Of a stretch of DNA of 10,914 nt, positions 1-8,068 are shown in pieces. How positions within the stretch are numbered: the first letter of the stretch is position 1; each line of letters begins with the position of its first letter. The notes below the pieces were generated by a model. That model was not told the DNA's origin and made no database searches. It worked only from the letters and a program-made list of their open reading frames with translations. A program made the translations under genes and the position numbers. Source of the DNA: Irineochytrium annulatum (lineage: Eukaryota > Chytridiomycota > Chytridiomycetes > Chytridiales > Chytridiaceae); contig JADGJL010001025.1 in assembly GCA_027600665.1 (NCBI GenBank), positions 1 through 10,914 on the forward strand, read 5' to 3'.

Positions 1-1978
1 TTCCTGAACGGGGGCATGGGGGACGGGGACGACGACGACGACAACGACATGGGGGTCGAGGACGACGCGTTCGACATTCTAGCCTTCCCGGCTCAGTCTA
101 ATTTCAATGGGAGGCTATATCCTTTAACATGGGTGAACCGGCTCACCGCCTTGAACGCGTCCCGCGGACGCCGGAGAAGACCCTGGCGCACGCTCGTCGA
201 CGCTTCGGCGCACGGCTTCTTCGACCTCACCGCCCACCCGGCCGACCTCGTCGTCCTCTCCCTCTACAAGCTCGCAGGCTTGCCGACGGGCCTCGGGGTC
301 CTCCTGATTCGCAAGCACTGCGTTGAGCCCTTACGCCGCGGGCGACGCTACTTTGGCGGCGGCACCATCGACGCGCTGGACCCGAACCGGCCGGGTGCAC
401 GCACGCTGCGCGCCGCGCCGGAGTGCTTCGAGGACGGCACACCGCCGTTTCAGGAGTGCATCGGGGCGCTCCGGGCGCTGGATTGGATCCGGGACAGGCA
501 CTGCGGGTGGGGCGAGCTGAGGGAGCGGCAGCAACACGTGGCGGCGCACTTTAGGCGGATGATGGGCATGCTGCGGCATCCGAACGGGTCCCCGCTCATA
601 CGGATTCTGGACGGGCCAGATATGGAGTCGGGGACGAGGATGGGGAAGGGTAGACGGTTTGGACCGGTCATTGCATTCACGATGGACGACGCCGCCGGCT
701 CGCCGATCGGGTGCACGACCGTCGCGCGCCTGGCGGCCCTGTGGCGGATCCACCTACGGTCGGGCGCGCTTTGCAATCCGGGGGCCGTTGGCGAGGCGCT
801 GGGTGTGGACCTTTGGGCGCTGGCGGCGCGGACGGGGAAGCGGTGTGGGGACGGGGTTGATGTCGTGGACGGGCGGCACGTGGCGTGCTTGAGGGTGTCG
901 ATCGGGTGTGTGAACCTTGCGAGGGCGAGGTGGGGGTTGAGTCGGTTCGAGCGGTTCCTGAGGAGCTTCGTCGAGCCCGAGCGGGGCGTTGTCGAGGCGG
1001 ATGCGGATGCCGTGCCGAGGTCAGTGTCGGACCTGCCGGCGCTCACGGTGCCCGATAAAGGCGCGTTCGTGAGCCAGCTGTGGATATACCCGGTGAAGTC
1101 GTGCGGCGGATTTCGCGTGAAGCGCTGGGAGATGTCGGCGTCGGGTCTGAGGTGGGATCGGTGCTACGCGATCGTGGACGAGGACGGGCGCGCGCTGAGC
1201 CTCAAGTCGTGTCGCGCGCTCGACCGCGTCGAGGTTATCGACGTCGACGCTCCCACCGGGGACATCGTGCTCCGGGCTTCCGGGGTCGAGGACCTTCGGG
1301 TTCTTGGTAACGGCGGTGGTGACGGCGCTTGTGTCCCGATGTCTGGGTGCGGGGTCGATGACGGCGGGGTGGCGTATGATGACCCAGCAGCTGGCGATTG
1401 GCTCGAGCGCGTGCTGGGAAAGCCTTGCGCGCTAGTGAGGGCCGGCGACGGGAAGGCGTTTCAAAATGAGAGTCAGGTGTTAGTGGTGAGCCTACGGAGT
1501 TTGGCCGTGTTGAGAGGGTGTCGCGAGGGCCCTACACGCGGTGATCGGCTGGATGGGCTCGGGGTAGAAAAGTTCAGAGCGAATGTGATCATCGACGGCC
1601 TCGGCTTAGATCCATTTGAGGAGGAGCTCTGGGAGGGTGGGCGTGTTGAGCTTGGCAGGCAGACGTTTGTGGTGAGTTTAATTATGCTTCTTTTGAAAGG
1701 TAGATAGAATTTTGATTCTGGTTTGCTTAACAGGGGAGCGGCCAATGTCAGCGATGTGGAGTAATTGGCAAAGAAGCGTTCACAATGCTAAGTAAATACC
1801 GACGAAAGAAGGTACGACAGGTTGTCCACTCCAAGTGATCAATGCTCACAACTATTTTCAGGGCCATATCTTCTTCGGTCAGCACCTCTCGCACGAAACG
1901 GCGACCTCTGAGGCGCCGCACGTTCTTGTAGCAGGGATGCCCGTTAGGACGATAATGAGTGGGGCCATGGACGAGTGA
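1..1978 (+). CDS. Molybdenum cofactor sulfurase (MOCOS / ABA3 / hxB type), 5' partial
   Basis: Exons 1-1671, 1734-1811 and 1862-1978 (introns of 62 and 50 bases, both phase 0); stop TGA at 1976-1978. The frame is open to base 1, so the start lies upstream and roughly the first 150-200 residues are missing; the ATG at 16 is internal. The enzyme takes sulfur from L-cysteine and sulfurates the Mo cofactor of xanthine dehydrogenase and aldehyde oxidase. Visible: the FPAQSNFNGRLYPL block; the PLP lysine in SLYKLAGLPTGLG (AAG 268-270); YFGGGT (about 352); the persulfide-cysteine region LRSGALCNPG (Cys codon 772-774); then a MOSC module starting at LWIYPVKSCGG (about 1078), FQNES (1459) and FRANVIIDG. 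Splicing adds GSGQCQRCG and GHIFFGQHLS, matching the family C-terminus. Odd: the usual second Cys of CNPGAC is Val, and the loop after CQRC is shorter than usual. Family assignment is secure; whether the enzyme is fully active is open. Confidence 0.9.
1672..1733 (+). other. Intron 1 of the Mo-cofactor sulfurase gene
   Basis: GTGAGT donor and TTAACAG acceptor. Reading through gives a premature stop at 1705-1707. Removal joins the codons for TFV to GSGQCQRC, restoring the family's Cys-x-Arg-Cys block, so the splice is well supported. Confidence 0.85.
1812..1861 (+). other. Intron 2 of the Mo-cofactor sulfurase gene
   Basis: GTACGA donor, TTTTCAG acceptor, 50 bases, phase 0. Read-through stops at 1836. 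Removal joins KYRRKK to GHIFFGQHL, the conserved end of MOSC-domain sulfurases. Confidence 0.8.
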
Positions 1979-2174
1979 TTGCACACGATAGATAATAGTA
2001 GAAGTGGATCGCGACTTTGCCACCATGGCATATACGCATATTGCACCTTAGTAATAGTAATAACTAATAGTAAAACATCGTCGACATCGGCGGAAGTAGG
2101 GTTTACAGGACTAGGTGCAGAAGAAGTCGACGGCAATACAGCCTTCGTAAATAAGAATGACAAGAAAAGATACC
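1979..2174. other. Convergent intergenic region (shared 3' flank)
   Basis: This 196-base spacer separates the stop codons of the Mo-cofactor sulfurase gene (+) and the disordered-protein gene (-). It is AT-richer than its flanks, with short TAGTAATA-type runs around 2048-2075 and AAATAAGAATG near 2149 on the + strand, which could act in 3' end formation. No conserved coding frame is visible. The two 3' UTRs probably approach or overlap here. Confidence 0.5.
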
Positions 2175-5100
2175 CTAGCCCCTCCAATTTGGGCTCCTCG
2201 TGGCCGCCCTCCACGCCCCTCCACCCTTCACCTCCACTGACCTTCCCCTATCCGTCCCGCCGCCATCATCCCGCCATGGACTCCCGCCGCCACGCACGCT
2301 CCCGGCTCCAGCCACGCTAGCGGCCGCCGTCAAGTCCTCCAGCACTACGCGCTGCTCGCGCTCGTGCTGCTCCATCATCCGCAAGAGCATGGACAGACTC
2401 GAGACCTGGACGTCCGACATATTCCGGACGAGCGAGGTCGTCGAGGCCGTCAAGCCGCCCTCGCCGGCCTCCGTCAGCATCTGATTCACGTCGAGCGTGA
2501 GGCCCAGGGCATGGCTGTCACAGAAGTCAGAATTTTTGCCGACACAACCGAACGGTCGCAAGCTCACCGTAAGTTCCGGACGAGGCACGAGACGGACGAC
2601 TCCAGCGTATCCCTATCCAACCTATTGAGCGCCTCTGAGGTCACACATGCAACTTTAGTTGTCCACTCTCGACTAAAGAGAGCAATAAGTACCCACCACT
2701 AAGCTCCTCAAAGTCCTTCATCGTCGTCGGGCTCCTAGCGACCCTCACGAGCCTCTCCTCCTCCCCCCTGCCACCACCACCCACACTAGACCCGCCAAAC
2801 TCACTCCCTGGGCTCGGCCTACCCCCCGCCCCACCCCTCCGCCGCGCGGGCTTCGGCGGCGGCATCGGCACGGGCGCCGTCGCGCTTCTCGCCTTCCCCG
2901 GAACCCCAATTTGCGTGTTGAGACGCGGAAGCTGCTGCTGTTGTTGCGACGGAACGGCGTTGGCGGCGGCCGCCGCGGAGGCGTCGAGGGCGACAGAGGA
3001 AGAGGAGGACGTTTTGGCGACGACGAACTTGCGCCGGAGGTCCTCGACCTTGGACCGGATAGCATCGATTTCGAACGTGAGTGAGTCCGAGCTCACCTGC
3101 TGCCTTGTCAGCGCCGAAGTCACCACGGTCGCGCTTGTCCCCGCCGCAGCCGTGGCCGATGCCACCAATATCGGCGGCGCATGCGACACCGGGGACGATT
3201 GCTGTTGCTGTTGCGCGGGGCTCCTTGATGGCGTCTGCCCGAGGTTGAGCGAGATATGTTTGGCCGGGATCGAAAACGGGATGGGCTCATCGTCGATTGT
3301 GCTGTACCGCTTTGGGTCTGTCGGCGTCGTGGGGGAGAGCGTCAATCCTTCTGGCGGCGTGGCGCCGGCGATCCGTGGGGAGAGTGGATTTCGCATGTTT
3401 GCGAAGGGTGACAAAGGTTCGGGATTTGCCAGTGTCGACGTAAGCTGTGGAGGGAGTGGCGGGTGGTCGCTCGAGGATGCCGACGGGGGAACGTACGCCT
3501 CGGAGGGTTTGCGCTGAGTGGAGTGGTAGAGGAGGTCGTTGTGGTGTTGCGTGGGTGCGGAGACAGGTGCAGCGCCAAAGCGGTTCAGGGGGGTGATAGT
3601 TTCCTGTTTCGCGTCTGCGGTCGCGTTGAGGTCGGATGAGGCGGTCAAGAGGGTGGGTCGTGACGGGTAGACGTGTTGGCTCACTGATGTTAGCGTCGGC
3701 CGAGGGCGGGGTGGTGGGTTACGGCGAGGGTTACCAGGCTTCTCAGATGAGGAGAAGGAGCCGTTGTAAAGGCGGGGTGACATGGGCGGTCCGTCATCGG
3801 ATGGCTTCCCGGTCTCGAAGCTGTTGACGATGTCATTTACCGACACCCTCCTGTGCCCTAACGCTAGATGCGCCGCACCGTTCTCTGTAGCTCTCCCAGT
3901 AGCTGCGGACGCCGGTCGGACGCCGTACCGGTACGCCCCGGCGTCGCTGCTGTAGCCGTTGTTTTCACGGCTTGGAGCGGCCCTAGCTGCTCCGTAGCGA
4001 TGCTGGGACTCAGCTTCGCTGTAGTAATCACCATCATATTGCGTCGACTCCGGAGCTCTGCATCTTCAGTTACAACGTGCTCACTGCATCTCCTCAAATT
4101 CACCGTACCTGGGCCTGTCGTCATAATACCGGTTGCTACTCGAGGGTCGGTTGCTTCCTTGCCGAGATCGGATTTTCGACTCCTCTAGCCACGTGTCGCC
4201 ACTTTCCGACGGAGCTTCACTCATCACCGCTCGCGCCAGATCGTCCGATATGTAGCGCAACGGTTTGTGCTGTGCTACTGATGAGACTGTCGATGAGAAT
4301 GAGTCATTCCGTAAGGTTGGTCTTCGACATTCCATTAGCCGCATTCGACGGTGAAAGCATAAAGTACAACGCACCTATTACCGGGCGGATAGTACTCCCG
4401 CTCCCGTTCCCTTTCCCGCTGCCGTTCTCGTTCCCTTAGCTCCCTATCATTTCTGTACGAGGCCTCGAACGGCGACTCCGACCGGGGCTCCCTCGCGTAA
4501 TCACCGGTGTCCTTGTAATCACGTTCATGCGAGTGTGGAGACGTGACGGCCGGGCGCGTGCCCGACGACACCGTGCCACTTGGTACATAGCCATCATTTG
4601 TCGCCCGACGCTGCAGGGGCGGTACCGAGAATGTCGATGTCAACGGTGAAATCGCCCTAGGGTCGGACGCGTATCCACCGTACCGCGCCTGCTTTGCATG
4701 TCAGATCCACACGGCCCGACATCTTTACTAAGCAACCCACCATCGACGGGGACGCCGCTCTGGCGCTCATCGGTGACGTGTACGGCGAGATGGCCTTAGG
4801 TCCGGTCGCGGTCGCAGGCGGGGCCGAATGCGTTGACGAGGGCAGGTTTCCATTAATCATCTCCATCTCCGCGATGCGTCTGGCCACCATCGGCGACACG
4901 GGCCTGGATCCTGAAGCGGGGGATGTACCATTGTTGCCGTCGGCCGGCTGCTGCTGCTGCTGCTGCTGCTGTTGCGTCCGAAACGAGTAGAACGTCGGCA
5001 CGCTCTTGGCCCCGGCGCCGTAGCCAGAATGCGACCCGCCGTCGCTCTCGTACCCTCCGCGCTCCTTGAACCGCGACCCGCCAAACGAGGCTGGCGGCGG

Positions 5101-5325
5101 GCCAGCCCGAGCGAACGGTGACACCCCGGCCGTCGGCTCCCGGTCGCCGTACAGCCTCCCAGCATCCATCGAGGACCTGGACTCCTCCCGCACCGAGTAG
5201 ATCCCGTTCCCAGAGGCCGAGGGGACGCGTCGTGGCGGCATCTCCCGCAAGTCCTGATCGATTGCGGCCCGATCCCGATCCCTGTTCTGATCCCGGTAGA
5301 CGTCGTAGGACGATCGCCGGCTCAT
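2175..5325 (-). CDS. Large, mostly disordered Ser/Pro/Arg/Gln-rich protein with a helical C-terminal region; family not recognised
   Basis: Six exons in transcript order: 5325-4741, 4688-4375, 4321-4085, 4018-2697, 2634-2568, 2514-2175, giving about 954 aa. Introns are 52, 53, 66, 62 and 53 bases with matching phases. The ATG at 5325-5323 is the first in frame after an upstream TGA. The N-terminal half is low-complexity: Arg/Asp/Tyr/Ser-rich start, a nine-Gln run, repeated SP motifs (SPM, SPLT, SPY) that could be phosphosites, and an Arg-Glu repeat. A short ordered-looking motif, RRVSVNDIVNSFE, lies near 3850-3815. Pro-rich stretches and two five-Gln runs follow, then a helix (FEIDAIRSKVEDLRRKF, about 3074-3024). 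Exons 5 and 6 encode an amphipathic region with two similar blocks, CLVRNL and SLVRNM. The last roughly 40 residues are Gly/Arg-rich and the end is uncertain; another intron there is possible. I do not recognise the family; a cytoskeletal or cell-cortex scaffold is only a guess. Confidence 0.72.
2515..2567 (-). other. Last intron (intron 5) of the disordered-protein gene
   Basis: On the minus strand: GTGAGC donor, TGTGACAG acceptor, 53 bases, phase 2. It joins LVRNLR to HALGLTLDVNQML, extending one helical region across the junction. Confidence 0.7.
2635..2696 (-). other. Intron 4 of the disordered-protein gene
   Basis: On the minus strand: GTGGGT donor and GACCTCAG acceptor, 62 bases, phase 1. 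It joins MKDFEELS to EALNRLDRD. Using the nearer CTCTTTAG acceptor instead runs into a TGA, so the CTCAG site is preferred. Confidence 0.7.
2932..2946 (-). repeat. Second five-Gln run
   Basis: The minus strand reads two CAA then three CAG, coding for five Gln between VPS and LPRL in exon 4 of the disordered-protein gene. Confidence 0.8.
3199..3213 (-). repeat. Five-Gln run, alternating CAA/CAG
   Basis: The minus strand reads CAA CAG CAA CAG CAA, giving five Gln in exon 4 of the disordered-protein gene. Mixed codons make this tract less prone to slippage than the pure repeat at 4948-4974. Confidence 0.8.
4019..4084 (-). other. Intron 3 of the disordered-protein gene
   Basis: On the minus strand: GTGAGC donor, ATTACTACAG acceptor, 66 bases, phase 2. 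Removal joins GEFEEM to HEAESQHRYG and leaves one open frame through to the VSVNDIVNSFE segment, so no GTG start at 3846 is needed. Confidence 0.7.
4322..4374 (-). other. Intron 2 of the disordered-protein gene
   Basis: On the minus strand: AG|GTGCGT donor, CTAAT branch-like site, GTCGAAG acceptor, 53 bases, phase 2. It joins EYYPPGN to RPTLRNDSFSS. Confidence 0.7.
4395..4445 (-). repeat. Arg-Glu dipeptide-coding repeat
   Basis: The minus strand alternates codons for Glu and Arg (GAG/GAA with CGG/CGA/AGG) for about 17 codons, once broken by Gln and once by Leu, ending just before YYPPG. It encodes a highly charged, likely helical segment in the disordered protein. Codons are mixed, so the dipeptide rather than the DNA repeat seems to be kept. 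Confidence 0.8.
4689..4740 (-). other. Intron 1 of the disordered-protein gene
   Basis: On the minus strand: GTGGGT donor, CTGAC branch-like site, GCAAAGCAG acceptor, 52 bases, phase 0. A 49-base version using the AAG just before the CAG would add one Gln. Read-through meets a stop at about 4657. Confidence 0.65.
4948..4974 (-). repeat. CAG/CTG trinucleotide repeat coding for a nine-Gln run
   Basis: On the + strand eight perfect CTG triplets (4948-4971) followed by TTG; on the coding minus strand this is CAA then eight CAG, encoding nine glutamines in exon 1 of the disordered-protein gene. Confidence 0.92.
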
Positions 5326-5690
5326 CACAGCTCTCCGGCTCTGCTGCCCGACACTTCAGCTGAGTTCTGGTTGTCCTCGCCAAAAAGTGAGTGCGTGTGA
5401 CGACACCTCCCCCAAGCCTGCGACGCGTCCCCGGAAGTCAGCGCGTCAGGTCGCGGGGCTGAACGGGTACGGTGCACTTGGGCGGTTCTGACCGGAAGCA
5501 CCTCCGACAAGGTCTGCTACCCGCACTTCAACCCGCAAACCCCGCCGACTCCGCGTCGTGACGCGTAGTTCAACGTACGCCGACAATCGTCCGCCGCCGG
5601 GACGGCGGTGGCGGCGGTCGCCCTGTCGTGGCGCGGGTCAGTCTGGTGAACTGGGAAAGGAAAGTCGCCGTCAATCCTCAAGATCTCGAC
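5326..5690. promoter_or_regulatory. Divergent intergenic region between the disordered-protein and NMT genes, with no ATG on either strand
   Basis: This 365-base stretch separates two divergent start codons and should hold both promoters and both 5' leaders. I see no TATA box. It is GC-rich with GGCGG runs near 5600-5620 and ACGCGT at 5423-5428 and 5561-5566; that hexamer recurs throughout the window, so it is not strong evidence of a site. Neither strand contains an ATG (no ATG or CAT in the + sequence), which fits selection against upstream starts in both leaders. No RNA gene or further coding frame is apparent. Confidence 0.55.
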
Positions 5691-7688
5691 ATGCCCAACA
5701 ACGAGCCGACAACATCACAACCGCGCCCGGCGGACGAGGAGGAGGATGACGACGATCAACCGGATCCGGCGATGGTCGACGGTTCGGCACCGTCGACCGC
5801 CGGCGCGAAGAAGAAGAAGAAGAACAAGAAGAAGCCCGCCGCCGCGTCTTCTCTGGATGCCTCATCGTCCAAGAATGCGACCGCGTCGGCGTCAAATGGA
5901 GTCGTCTCCCAGGGGGCTAAGCCGGGGGAGGGCGACTTTGAAAGAAAGCTCAGGGAGGTCGTGGACAAGGTGCGCGATCTTGGTTAGGGCATTGTTGGAC
6001 TATGCTCGACTCCCGTTACTGGTTGAATGCATCCTAATCGCGACTTTTTCGTGAACAGCTCGGTGGGGCGGGGTTGCTGGATCCGACGCCTGTGAGGTCG
6101 AACAAGGAGCTGAAGGACATGGGCGACTACAAGTTTTGGAGCACGCAGCCCGTTCCAAGAACAGGTGCGCGACTGGAGTTCTTGCTTGAAAAATGCGAGA
6201 TTGACGGTTGCATGCAGATGAAATGGTATTGAAGGATGGTCCGATTGAGGCCGACAAACTGCCGGAAGAAATCCAGAAGGAGCCGTACGAGCTGAAGGGG
6301 GATTTTGAGTGGTCGACTGTGGATATCGAGCAGGCGGATCAGGTTCGAGCGAATTTCCTTGTATATTGCGTTAACGACCAAACCCACCACGGTAGAAAAA
6401 GGAGGTCTACGAGCTGTTAACGCTGAATTACGTGGAGGATGACGACGCCATGTTCCGCTTTGATTACTCGGCTGAGTTCATCCAATGGTGGGGCAATTTT
6501 TATAGGTGTCAACATGTCCCTTACCTGATTGCAGGGCGCTGAAACCCCCCGGATGGAAGAAGGTCTGGCATCGCGGAGTCCGGGTGAAGTCGAACAAAAA
6601 GCTCGTTGCCTTCATCAGCGCCATCCCCGCCGACCTCCGCGTTCACTCTGTGTACGTCCTCGCACCATTATATCAACTGCATCTACCTCCTTAACTTACG
6701 TATTGCAGCGAACAACACCTCGTCGAGATCAACTTCCTCTGCGTTCACAAGAAGCTCCGCCAGAAGCGGCTCGCTCCCGTTCTTATCAAGGAGATTACGC
6801 GCCTTGTCCACCTCGAGGGTATCTTCCAAGCCGTCTACACCGCCGGCGCGGTTCTGCCAAAAGCTATCTCGACTTGCAGGTACTACCATCGCTCCATCAA
6901 CTACAAGAAACTGGTCGAGACGGGTTTCTCGCAGCTGCCGTCGAACAAGAAGATGTCGACCATGATTAAGTTGTACGCGTTGCCCGAGGTGCGGGCCATT
7001 TCACTTTTGTGCCCTTGACGTTTTTCTGGAGCGTTGCTTACTCTCTGCGCAGAAACAAATTCTCCTAGGGACGAGGCCGATGGAGGAGCGCGACGTCCCT
7101 CATGTGCACAAGCTGATGCGGCAATACCTCTCGCGGTTTGACGTCTCGGTCATCATGTCAGAGGAGGAGGTTAAACACTGGCTCATGCCTCTGCCCGGCG
7201 TCGTCTTCAGCTGCGTGGTAGAGGTAACTTGATGTCAGCCGTTAATTATCGATTCTGTGAGCAAATAGTAACTCCGGGCATTCTAGGACCCGGGCTCCGG
7301 CGAGATCACCGACTTTTACTCCTTCTACTCCCTCCCATCCTCCGCCATTGGAAACAAGCTCCACACCCACATCAACGCCGCCTACCTTTTTTACTATGCG
7401 CCGAAGGACATGGGCGAGAATAAGTCGAGGGTACACGCGCTTTTGAAGGACGCACTCATTCTGGCGCGGAATGTAAGTTGGACAACCTTCCCACCATCAC
7501 GGTCGTCGACTAAACTGAATTTGCCGCAGAACGGGTTTGACGTCTTCAACTGCCTGAACCTCATGGCAAACGATGTTTTCCTAGAGGAGCTTAAGTTCGG
7601 GAAGGGTGATGGGAATCTGTACTACTACCTGTACAACTACCGCTGTAGGGAGGTCGAGCACGGACAGATGGGCCTTGTCATGCTGTAA
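5691..7688 (+). CDS. NMT1: Glycylpeptide N-tetradecanoyltransferase (N-myristoyltransferase), complete
   Basis: Nine exons: 5691-5969, 6059-6164, 6218-6342, 6396-6487, 6535-6651, 6709-6988, 7053-7223, 7287-7472, 7530-7688; 504 aa; introns 47-89 bases. The enzyme transfers myristate from myristoyl-CoA to N-terminal glycines, at or near ribosomes in the cytosol. The N-terminal ~80 residues are acidic then Lys-rich (KKKKKNKKK), like the ribosome-targeting extension of animal NMTs. The core has [43 protein letters not shown], the family signature EINFLCVHK (residues 246-254), STCRYYHRS, the second signature KFGKGDG (474-480), and ends in Leu, whose carboxylate is the catalytic base in this family. 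The start is the ATG at 5691; the in-frame GTG at 5628 is not needed. Every junction lies within or beside a conserved block. No key motif is missing. Confidence 0.97.
5970..6058 (+). other. NMT intron 1
   Basis: GTGCGC donor, CCTAATC branch-like site, GTGAACAG acceptor, 89 bases, phase 0; the longest intron of this gene. It joins REVVDK to LGGAGLLDP. The alternative donor GTTAGG at 5982 would put exon 2 out of frame. Confidence 0.8.
6165..6217 (+). other. NMT intron 2
   Basis: GTGCGC donor, CATGCAG acceptor, 53 bases, phase 1. It joins STQPVPRT to [11 protein letters not shown], a continuous block in the family. Confidence 0.9.
6343..6395 (+). other. NMT intron 3
   Basis: GTTCGA donor (unusual T at position 3), GTTAACG branch-like site, CGGTAG acceptor, 53 bases, phase 0. 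It joins DIEQADQ to [17 protein letters not shown]. Confidence 0.88.
6488..6534 (+). other. NMT intron 4
   Basis: GTGGGG donor, ATTGCAG acceptor, 47 bases, phase 2. The junction rebuilds the Trp codon of EFIQWALKPPGW. Confidence 0.9.
6652..6708 (+). other. NMT intron 5
   Basis: GTACGT donor, CTTAACT branch-like site, ATTGCAG acceptor, 57 bases, phase 2. It joins PADLRVHS to [11 protein letters not shown] through a rebuilt Val codon. Confidence 0.9.
6989..7052 (+). other. NMT intron 6
   Basis: GTGCGG donor, CTGCGCAG acceptor, 64 bases, phase 0. It joins IKLYALPE to [15 protein letters not shown]. Confidence 0.9.
7224..7286 (+). other. NMT intron 7
   Basis: GTAACT donor, CATTCTAG acceptor, 63 bases, phase 0. 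It joins FSCVVE to [14 protein letters not shown]. Confidence 0.9.
7473..7529 (+). other. NMT intron 8
   Basis: Consensus GTAAGT donor, ACTAAAC branch-like site, GCCGCAG acceptor, 57 bases, phase 0. It joins DALILARN to [11 protein letters not shown]. Confidence 0.92.
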
Positions 7689-7948
7689 TAGCACGTAAAA
7701 ATATTACAGCAATAATGATGATGCTAGAGTAGAGGAGCCGCCACCTAATAATGTTGCGCTTGTTAAAATTGATTTGAAATATACGACTGCCGGATTAAAA
7801 TCGCTTCCGGCTCCGAGAGGATTGGCGCACACATTACCACCGTGGACACCCACGGTAATCTTCAGTCGAACAAAGAAACCCCTTCGAAGCACGTCCCCAC
7901 CCGCGCGTACCGCAGGTCTCGAGTGCCCCACACTCTCTCGCCTCACGT
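7689..7948 (+). promoter_or_regulatory. NMT 3' flank and GPCR gene promoter region
   Basis: This 260-base spacer lies between two genes on the same strand. The first half is AT-rich (AAAAATATTACAG near 7697 and AATAATG near 7712, possible 3' end signals for NMT), with another AT-rich stretch at 7765-7800. The second half is GC-rich and leads into the GPCR start. ATG triplets occur in the first part only. No TATA box or RNA gene is clear. Confidence 0.4.
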
Positions 7949-8068
7949 ATGAGCGCGCGGGGACACCGCACGGAACGTCCGCGCCATGGCCTGGCGCTAT
8001 TGCTTCCGATCTTGGTGACGCTACTGTCGCTAGTCGTCGGATCTCCTGGTGCGTCGGTCGCTTCCGAT
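7949..8068 (+). other. Signal peptide of the class C GPCR
   Basis: Basic N-terminus (about five Arg in the first 12 residues), then a hydrophobic core (LALLLPILVTLLSLVV) and a small-residue region GASVAS before DLVLIGVD, fitting Sec-dependent export and cleavage near residue 39. The ATG at 7949 has a poor start context (C at -3), but no in-frame ATG follows in exon 1. Confidence 0.75.

Noticed and set aside
16..18. ATG at 16 as the start of the Mo-cofactor sulfurase
   Set aside because: The frame stays open to base 1 and the family's N-terminal aminotransferase part is missing, so this Met is internal.
450..1046. A 198-aa open frame on the - strand
   Set aside because: Antisense shadow of the Mo-cofactor sulfurase exon; Arg/Pro/Ser composition typical of the reverse of a GC-rich gene.
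2915..3517. A 200-aa open frame on the + strand, rich in Cys, Ser, Gly and Ala
   Set aside because: It is the antisense of exon 4 of the minus-strand gene, whose GC-rich repeats (Gln and Ser codons) give Cys and Ser runs in antisense. No domain or start support.
3844..3846. GTG as a start codon for a 401-aa protein beginning at VSVNDIVNSFE
   Set aside because: In a eukaryote GTG starts are rare, and the frame continues upstream to 4018 and joins exon 3 through a good intron.
4853..5383. A 176-aa alternative frame on the - strand
   Set aside because: It overlaps exon 1 of the minus-strand gene in another frame and gives poly-Ala from the CAG repeat; the other frame splices smoothly to later exons.
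5423..5566. Two ACGCGT hexamers in the divergent spacer as MluI cell-cycle boxes
   Set aside because: The same hexamer occurs many times inside coding exons of this window, so two copies here are not informative.
5628..5630. In-frame GTG upstream of the NMT ATG as the start
   Set aside because: The ATG at 5691 is the first ATG in frame and gives a normal NMT N-terminus.
7986..8018. ATG in a strong start context (GCCATGG) inside GPCR exon 1
   Set aside because: Out of frame with the receptor and closed by TGA after ten codons.
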